Below, piece by piece: positions 58,817 to 64,000 of a DNA stretch of 64,000 bases. Each line of letters starts with the position of its first letter. Position 1 is the first letter of the stretch. The notes below the pieces were generated by a model. That model made no database searches, was not told where the DNA came from, and saw only the letters and a program-made list of their open reading frames with translations. Position numbers and translations under genes: made by a program. This DNA comes from Ampelocalamus luodianensis (Eukaryota > Streptophyta > Magnoliopsida > Poales > Poaceae). The stretch spans positions 9,191,840-9,255,839 of the forward strand of contig CM070628.1 of the NCBI GenBank assembly GCA_036346255.1, in the 5' to 3' direction.

Positions 58817-58980
58817 CCGCTAAAAGCGCTTCTAATCTTCACACACGTTCTTTAGTAGAGCTTTCAACCATCACGTTTTTTAGCCAAATGTCATAAGTTG
58901 CTAGATGCGCCAACACCTAGGACGTGGAAGTTGTCGATATATCTCTTCTAGACTAGATCACATCCATCTAGGTACTTTCT

Positions 58981-61900
58981 TGTAACATCCCAAGTTATGT
59001 TACCAAAAAAAATTTAATAAAGTTATTATTTTATTGAATTTTATGATATTTCAAAGAGTTTTATTGTTTTTTTTGAATTTCCTAAAATTTAAAAAAGTCA
59101 AAAATAAAATTTATTGAGTTTTGTCAGCTTTTATTGTATTTAAGTGAAAAATAAAAAGAATTAATTAGTTTCTGGTATTTAAAAAGCCTTTTCCTATTTT
59201 TTAGAAATTAAAAATAATTTATGTGCAAAAATAAAAGCCAACTTTAATTTGCAAATAATTTTATTAAGTTCAAAATAATTGTAGGAATTTCTGTGGATTT
59301 TTCTAGAATTTTTGAACATTATTTGCTATTTTCTAAAAGCTATTTCGATTTGTTGTATTTTTCGAAATTCGCAAATGAATTAAAATTCCCTTTTTGCTCT
59401 CGGACCGAAATATCCATTTCTGGCCCATTTTCCCTTTTCTTTCGCCCACCCTAGCCAAGCCCACCCACACCCTCCTCTCTCCCCTCTCACCGATGTGTGC
59501 ACCCCACGCCACACCCTCACTTCCTTTCTTCCTCCCCACTACTTCTTCCCCGCACGTCTCGTCCGCCATTTTTGCCACGCAAAGCTTCTCGGCCGCCTGT
59601 CGCCCGATTTTCCCGCGTACATGTGCACATCGCCCTATCCTTATCCTCCGCTCACCCCGCCTTATCCCTTTATCTCGCGCCGCTCTCTCCGAAATCAGAA
59701 TCACATCACTGCGTTTTTCGCAAGATTGATCTCCCTCCTGGCCACGCCTCATCCAATAAATAGGAGCATGAGGTGCCCTCTCATTCCTCATCTCCTCCCC
59801 CCCAATTCTCCTCCTCTCCCCTTTGTAATCGCTGAAATTGAGTTTTCTCATCGCGGTCGTGAGCCACTTCACCGCCGCTTTGCGCCTCAAAAGGTTTTCA
59901 TCGGAGCTCCACCGAAAAGCCCGCGCCGCCGTGACCCGATTTGGTCCACCGCCACCACCCTCGCCGTCGGCGATTCCAACGCGCCCTAGCGCCGTCGAGG
60001 TAAGCCCTAGACTCCCCGCGCTCCCCTCTCTCCATCGAGCCCCTCGTTGGAGCTCGCTGTGGCTCGCAACACCGGTGAGCTCAACGCCGAGCCGTTGCCG
60101 GTTTGTACCGACGTGGCTACCACATGGCAAGCCACGTCATCGCCACCTCAGCCCTCATGCTGACGTGTCCGCCCCGTGGCCGCCTTGTCACCTACCCACA
60201 TGGCAATTCCTTTTCTCTAACTAATTTAATTTGACCAAAAATCTAAATCGGTTGCTGACATCAGCCTGACGCAGTAAACCCTTTTCCTTTAGAAAATAAT
60301 TCCAAAATTCTGAAAAATCCAATTATATAATTTCATGTGATTTTCAATCTTCCGGGAGCCCGTTCTCCTTCGTTCGAGCTCTGATTCAAGTGATTCAAAT
60401 TTCTAAATTCAAGATTTAGCTAGCTAAACCAAAATTTCTTAATTTGAAGTTTATTTGAATTTTGTTTGAATTTGGCTTATTTTCGCATATAGATTTCGAC
60501 GACTTCGGAGAGTCAGATTTCGATGCTGCTTAAGAACAACAATTAATCAAGCAAGGTAAGTTACATCTTTGATCATATTTGATCCCATTATTTCAAATTA
60601 TTTAAATTATATTTTAAATTATTATGTGATACGTATTTCTACTCAAGTAATTTAAATTCTGCTTCAAGCTTTATAGATATTCCTAATTCCTTTGCACAAC
60701 CAATTTTGACATTGAATCAAACATGCCTTGACACCTTAGAGGAAAATCTAGTTTGTGCTCTAGTATGAACTAGAATATTTTGGAAAAAATTATGCTTAGT
60801 CAATGATTAGACCAAAAATATTTAATTTGGGAATTTTTCAGCCAAAAATCAAATATAGTTTAAATTGTATCCATAGCATTGGTGTGCCATGGAAGTTTGT
60901 AAATATTTTTGGGAAATGAAATAAAATCAAAAACTGGTTTGGACTTAGATGAAACGGAAAGTTGGTGAGTGCAAGTTTATGCACGGGCTCAATTCAGCGA
61001 ATGTTTGAGGCCTAGGGATTATTTTGGAAGTCGTCCAATCAATTAAGGACCAGTCTGTGAGCTGTGGATTGTTAAACCAAAATTGTACTACCACAAGTCT
61101 AGAGTGGGACAGACCTGGCTAACTAATTTGCAACGTTTCAGTATGGTTGTGCCATTCGGTTGCGTGGGTGTGAGAATGACCTACTTTTTATGTAATTCCA
61201 CATAGCGCAAGAGGGGGCTTTCGGCGGACAGTTTACTCAAAAGGAAGTGAAACCTTAGCGGGCATGATTACTTTGGAATGTTGCATTGTAAAGGCATTGT
61301 GATTATCACTTAGTCGCACACCTACGAAGTGTGTGAGCGGACATTAAAAGTTCATTATCCCTTATGGGTAAAGTTGTACAACCACTGTAGAGTGTTAAAT
61401 CTATTCGAATAGCCTTGTCCACGGTCATAGACATGCTGAGCAAAGCCTTTCATGGATTAGACTATGGTTTTGTTTTAAAAATGTTTTGACAAAAAATGAT
61501 TTCATGGATGTTTATTCCATGTGAAAAATTTGGGCAGAAAACCTAGTGTAAGGGGGTTAGTCCTTCACCATTTTGTGTATGGAGATTTATCCTACACTTA
61601 AGAATTAATGATTAAAAATGAAATTTGATTTTAGATATAGTATACCTGCTTTTGAAATTAGTATTGTATTTAAAATATCAAATATTGCTTTTGCACAAAT
61701 AACCCTATAAACCTTCCTTTGATAATATCCATGCATGCATTAAGTCTGTTATGGGTGTAACTTGAGGAGCATGGTTGTTTGTGCTCACCCTTGCTTAATG
61801 CAAATAAATTTCAAAGGAGAAGAACTTTGCTACCGGTGTGGAGCTCGACGATTAGGCCGCTACCTCGACCGATTGTCCGTAAGCGCATCACCGACTCTAC

Positions 61901-62090
61901 TACTTCTTCTTCGTCTTCTGTTGTGTTTTCTTTATTGTTGGCTTGTAAACCTTTCTTGTAATAAACTCCGATATTTATTAATAAAGTTGTGTATGTTACC
62001 ATATCTGTTTACTGTGTGAACTAGCTACTAATCATGGGATTAGTTCAGAAATACACAGAGGATTTGGGGGTGTTACTCCCGGGTCCGACA
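58981..62090 (+). mobile_element. LTR (3110 bp) of a large-LTR retrotransposon
   Basis: Begins TGTAACATCCCAAGTTATGT and ends CTCCCGGGTCCGACA. It is followed 4 nt later by a tRNA-Met PBS and a gag, so this is a 5' LTR. It contains the GC-rich block (59400-60220), AGCAAGGTAAGTTACATC (60551-60568) and the block GTTAAATCTATTCGAATAGC (61395-61414) shared with the two large solo LTRs. Its left flank is the Tat-A LTR. Its own 3' LTR is not in the window. Confidence 0.87.
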
Positions 62091-62094
62091 AAAG

Positions 62095-62107
62095 TGGTAT
62101 CAGAGCC
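62095..62107 (+). other. Primer binding site (initiator tRNA-Met)
   Basis: TGGTATCAGAGCC is an exact match to the common plant PBS complementary to the 3' end of initiator tRNA-Met. Confidence 0.9.
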
Positions 62108-62286
62108 ATATCGACTGTAGGTCATGACCTAACTAGAATGGCCGTTAGTTGAGAAACTTTAAAACTTATTTTATATAACAAGAAAAATAATTTGTTCTCT
62201 CCTCATCTTGGTCATCTATCTATCCTTAGCTTCTTCATAGCAATTCTTCCTTACCTAATTCTCTCTTTATCATTTTATAATGTTAA

Positions 62287-63060
62287 ATGGATCATCTTCC
62301 CCTTGAAAATCCCTATAGTTATGTGACTCACCAGTATTCATTGCTCACAAAGAGCAATTATATGACTTGGGCATTGAAGATGAAGGCTTACATGCACGCC
62401 TAGGGAGTATAGGAAGCAATTTAGCCCACTGATCAGAAGGTGCCGTGGAGGAGAAGATGGTGTTGGCAGCGATCTATCAGGTGGTACCCGAGGAGACTCT
62501 TTTCTTGCTTGCCGAGAAGGAGACGGCTAAGGAGGCTCGGAGACTCTCAAGACCATGCACATGGGCACGGAGTGTGTCATGGAAGCACGAATTCAAACCC
62601 TTAAGTCTGAGTTTGAGGGGCTACAGATGAAAGAAGCGGAGTCAGTCGATAAATTCGTTGTGCTGTTGGCAATAATGGTCAACAAGACCTGTGTGCTTGG
62701 TGAGAAGATGGAGGAGACATACATCATCAAGAAATTCCTTCCGATCATGTCTACCATTGAGCAATTTGTCGATCTTAAAACCATGACCGTGGATGAGTTG
62801 ATCGGAAGGCTCAACGTACACGAGGATCGTCTTGTGAGCTATGGCGACGCCAGGGAGGAACATAGGCTACTCACCCGTGGCGAGTGGAAGGCCAAGGAGG
62901 CGAAGGCCGACGGGCGCAATAGGAAGTTTGACAAGACAAATGTGAGATGTTATAATTGTTAGGATGCCGTTCCAAGGAAAAAGAAGAGAAGGTTTATTTT
63001 GCAAAGAAGCTAGAAGATGACAAGCTAGCGCTACTCATGGCCGAGGTCTGTGAGTTGTAA
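62287..63060 (+). pseudogene. Copia-type gag (UBN2 family), broken
   Basis: The ATG at 62287 opens MDHLPLENPYSYVTHQYSLL and NYMTWALKMKAYMHA, the N-terminus of copia gag proteins. A TAG at 62401 replaces the following Gln. After small deletions come MVLAAIYQVVPEETLFLLAE (62457), MEARIQTLKSEFEGLQMKEA (62579), VDELIGRLNVHEDRLVSYGD and CYNC, the first half of a CCHC zinc knuckle. The second half is deleted. The tail CRSKEKEEKVYFAKKLEDD continues to a TAA at 63058-63060. No protease, integrase or RT follows within the window. Gag would form the particle shell. Confidence 0.83.
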
Positions 63061-63645
63061 TCCCGTGTCGAGTTAGAGATGAGTCCGGGACATTGAGGGG
63101 ATGCGTTCGCCGTCCTGAGTTGAGTACGAGTTGGACAAGTCGTAGTTGAGACTGTCTGCCTCAATGAGTAAGAGTCCAAGTCGTGTTCGAGTTGTGCCAC
63201 CGTCTCTGACCGAGTGTGTGTGAGCCAAGTTGAAGTCGAGTCTAAGTGTCCAACTGGCAGTTAAGTTTTCAGTCTGAGTATGTGTCTGTGTGTCCTAGAG
63301 ATGCAAGATCGGATTGTGCGAAAAGAACAACAAACAACAAGATTAAGGGAGTGAATAACAGAGTTGTAATCTTGTTTAGTTTCTTTGTATATTCTATGAG
63401 GGGTTTGCATGCAGTCCGAGTCATACAAGATAACGTCTCTTGTTCGTATACGCGTATACTACCTTGCAGCGAGGCTGAGTCCGAGTTAAAGTATGTACGG
63501 CTGACTATATAGCTAGCACTAGTTGCTTGTAAGATTGTGTGTCAAACGTGAGAAGAAAAGAAAAAGAATGTGCTAGCTGTGCCGTACCGGATATTTTTAT
63601 TTGTTCATGTTCGTGAGTTCTTTTAGTTATTAATTCGATCCTGTT
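63061..63645 (+). other. Noncoding stretch between gag and omega-amidase exons
   Basis: No coding domain is seen. The first 200 bp are rich in GAGTC/GAGTT-like words (63070-63270). The rest is mixed intergenic-looking sequence; the junction between retrotransposon and host-gene sequence should lie in here. Confidence 0.4.
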
Positions 63646-63658
63646 GAAAGCTGACAAA

Positions 63659-64000
63659 CTCAAAGTTGGAATACATGATCTGGGGACATTCAAGTCTCGT
63701 TGGACCGGTAAGAACATCAGTGAAGCAAAGTTCTTCTCACTCATGATAATTTGGATTCCACCAAAGTTGGAAGCTGACTAAACTCGTATTTGCATTTCTA
63801 TAGTTCGGTGAAGTCCTCGCAACAGCAGGGCACGAGGAAGCAACTGTCATCGGAGAGATTGACCTCTCTTTGATTGAAGTTGTAAGTTATAGGATTCCTT
63901 TTTCTTCTAGTTGATTTTGTGCTCGTGCGTCGTGTGATCATGGAAAATGTGTGCAGGCCTGCAGGAGAACCTCCTTTGGAGATGCAAAGCAGAGGGATCT
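63659..64000 (+). pseudogene. Omega-amidase (Nit2-like) 3' exons, partial at window edge
   Basis: A first exon end at 63707 encodes EYMIWGHSSLVGP and is followed by GTAAGA. The second exon, 63804-63881 between CTATAG and GTAAGT, encodes FGEVLATAGHEEATVIGEID and LSLIEV in frame. A third begins at about 63957 after TGTGCAG and runs to the window end. WGHSxLVGPFGEVLATxxHEEA is the C-terminal signature of plant omega-amidase (nitrilase superfamily), which deaminates alpha-ketoglutaramate and alpha-ketosuccinamate. The catalytic Glu-Lys-Cys exons are not present upstream; retrotransposon gag is there instead. The third exon departs from the usual RRTxxPLExQRRGDL after RRTS. It is therefore probably a gene fragment or a disrupted gene, though the window ends too soon to be sure. 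Confidence 0.62.

Larger units (their letters stand above)
30678..58980 (-). mobile_element. Outer Ty3/gypsy element of Tat type (Tat-A), interrupted
   Basis: The minus-strand order from right to left is 5' LTR (42856-42990, continuing at 58822-58980), PBS, gag, protease, RT, RNase H, integrase (ends 36998), then an opposite-strand ORF, and the 3' LTR (30678-31233). Integrase after RT is the Ty3/gypsy order, and the extra antisense ORF points to the Tat group. The 5' LTR is split by Tat-B (42991-58816). Its far end is cut by the LTR that begins at 58981, so the element's right limit is not seen. The antisense ORF also holds a BARE-like solo LTR. All coding parts are broken. Confidence 0.86.

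Noticed and set aside
59394..60224. 265-codon minus-strand ORF and overlapping plus-strand ORFs in the third large LTR
   Set aside because: Corresponds to the GC-rich block of the LTR; no conserved domain and no splice support.
62095..62107. tRNA gene
   Set aside because: The match is only to the tRNA 3' end and sits right after an LTR, so it is a primer binding site; no cloverleaf can be built around it.

Overview
The window is plant nuclear DNA from a grass, most probably rice or a close Oryza relative. The evidence is GT-AG introns, CG-rich exon 1 codon use, dense nested LTR retrotransposons, Tourist-type MITEs, a Mutator-like element and BARE/RIRE1-like LTRs; the genus is an inference. 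Almost all of the 64 kb is transposable-element sequence. Only one gene looks intact: a five-exon minus-strand MSL10-like mechanosensitive channel (18441-21547; spliced length 2202 nt, 733 residues). Two host-gene relics are also present: a broken transcription elongation factor 1 (ELOF1-like) copy at 11820-12137 and the 3' exons of an omega-amidase (Nit2-like) gene at the right edge.

Layout. 1-11.5 kb: a decayed minus-strand Ty1/copia element. Its 3' end is split by a 5.6 kb solo LTR (188-5834, TSD AAAGT), which itself carries a 1206 bp hAT element (4217-5422, TSD TTCACAAG). 11.8-12.1 kb: ELOF1-like pseudogene. 12152-17600: a plus-strand copia element with both LTRs, PBS and recognisable gag-PR-INT-RT-RNaseH, carrying two MITEs. 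18.4-21.5 kb: the MSL10-like gene. 22.9-23.2 kb: a 139 bp tandem duplication. About 23.8-30.4 kb: a Mutator-like element with two decayed genes facing each other, plant mobile domain (plus) and MuDR transposase (minus), each preceded by a mirror-image AT-rich leader intron.

30.7-59.0 kb: a nest of two minus-strand Ty3/gypsy elements of Tat type. The outer one (Tat-A) starts at 30678. A second (Tat-B, 42991-58816, TSD CCGCT) sits inside the 5' LTR of Tat-A. A BARE-like solo LTR (34288-35825, TSD ATGAA) lies in the antisense ORF of Tat-A, and a 3.1 kb solo LTR (48953-52080) lies in the integrase of Tat-B. Both Tat elements carry, between pol and the 3' LTR, an extra intron-containing ORF on the opposite strand. 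58981 to the end: a 3.1 kb LTR of the same family as the two large solo LTRs, a tRNA-Met PBS, a broken copia-type gag without visible pol, then the omega-amidase exons.

The genes do not form a pathway. The history is layered insertion around one conserved gene. The least ordinary signals are a family of about 20 bp palindromic units, each carrying an antisense GTAAGT/GTAAGC-like splice-donor sequence, confined to the U3 and antisense-ORF introns of Tat-B; three G-box-bearing direct repeats behind that ORF; and the mirror-symmetric two-gene MULE.
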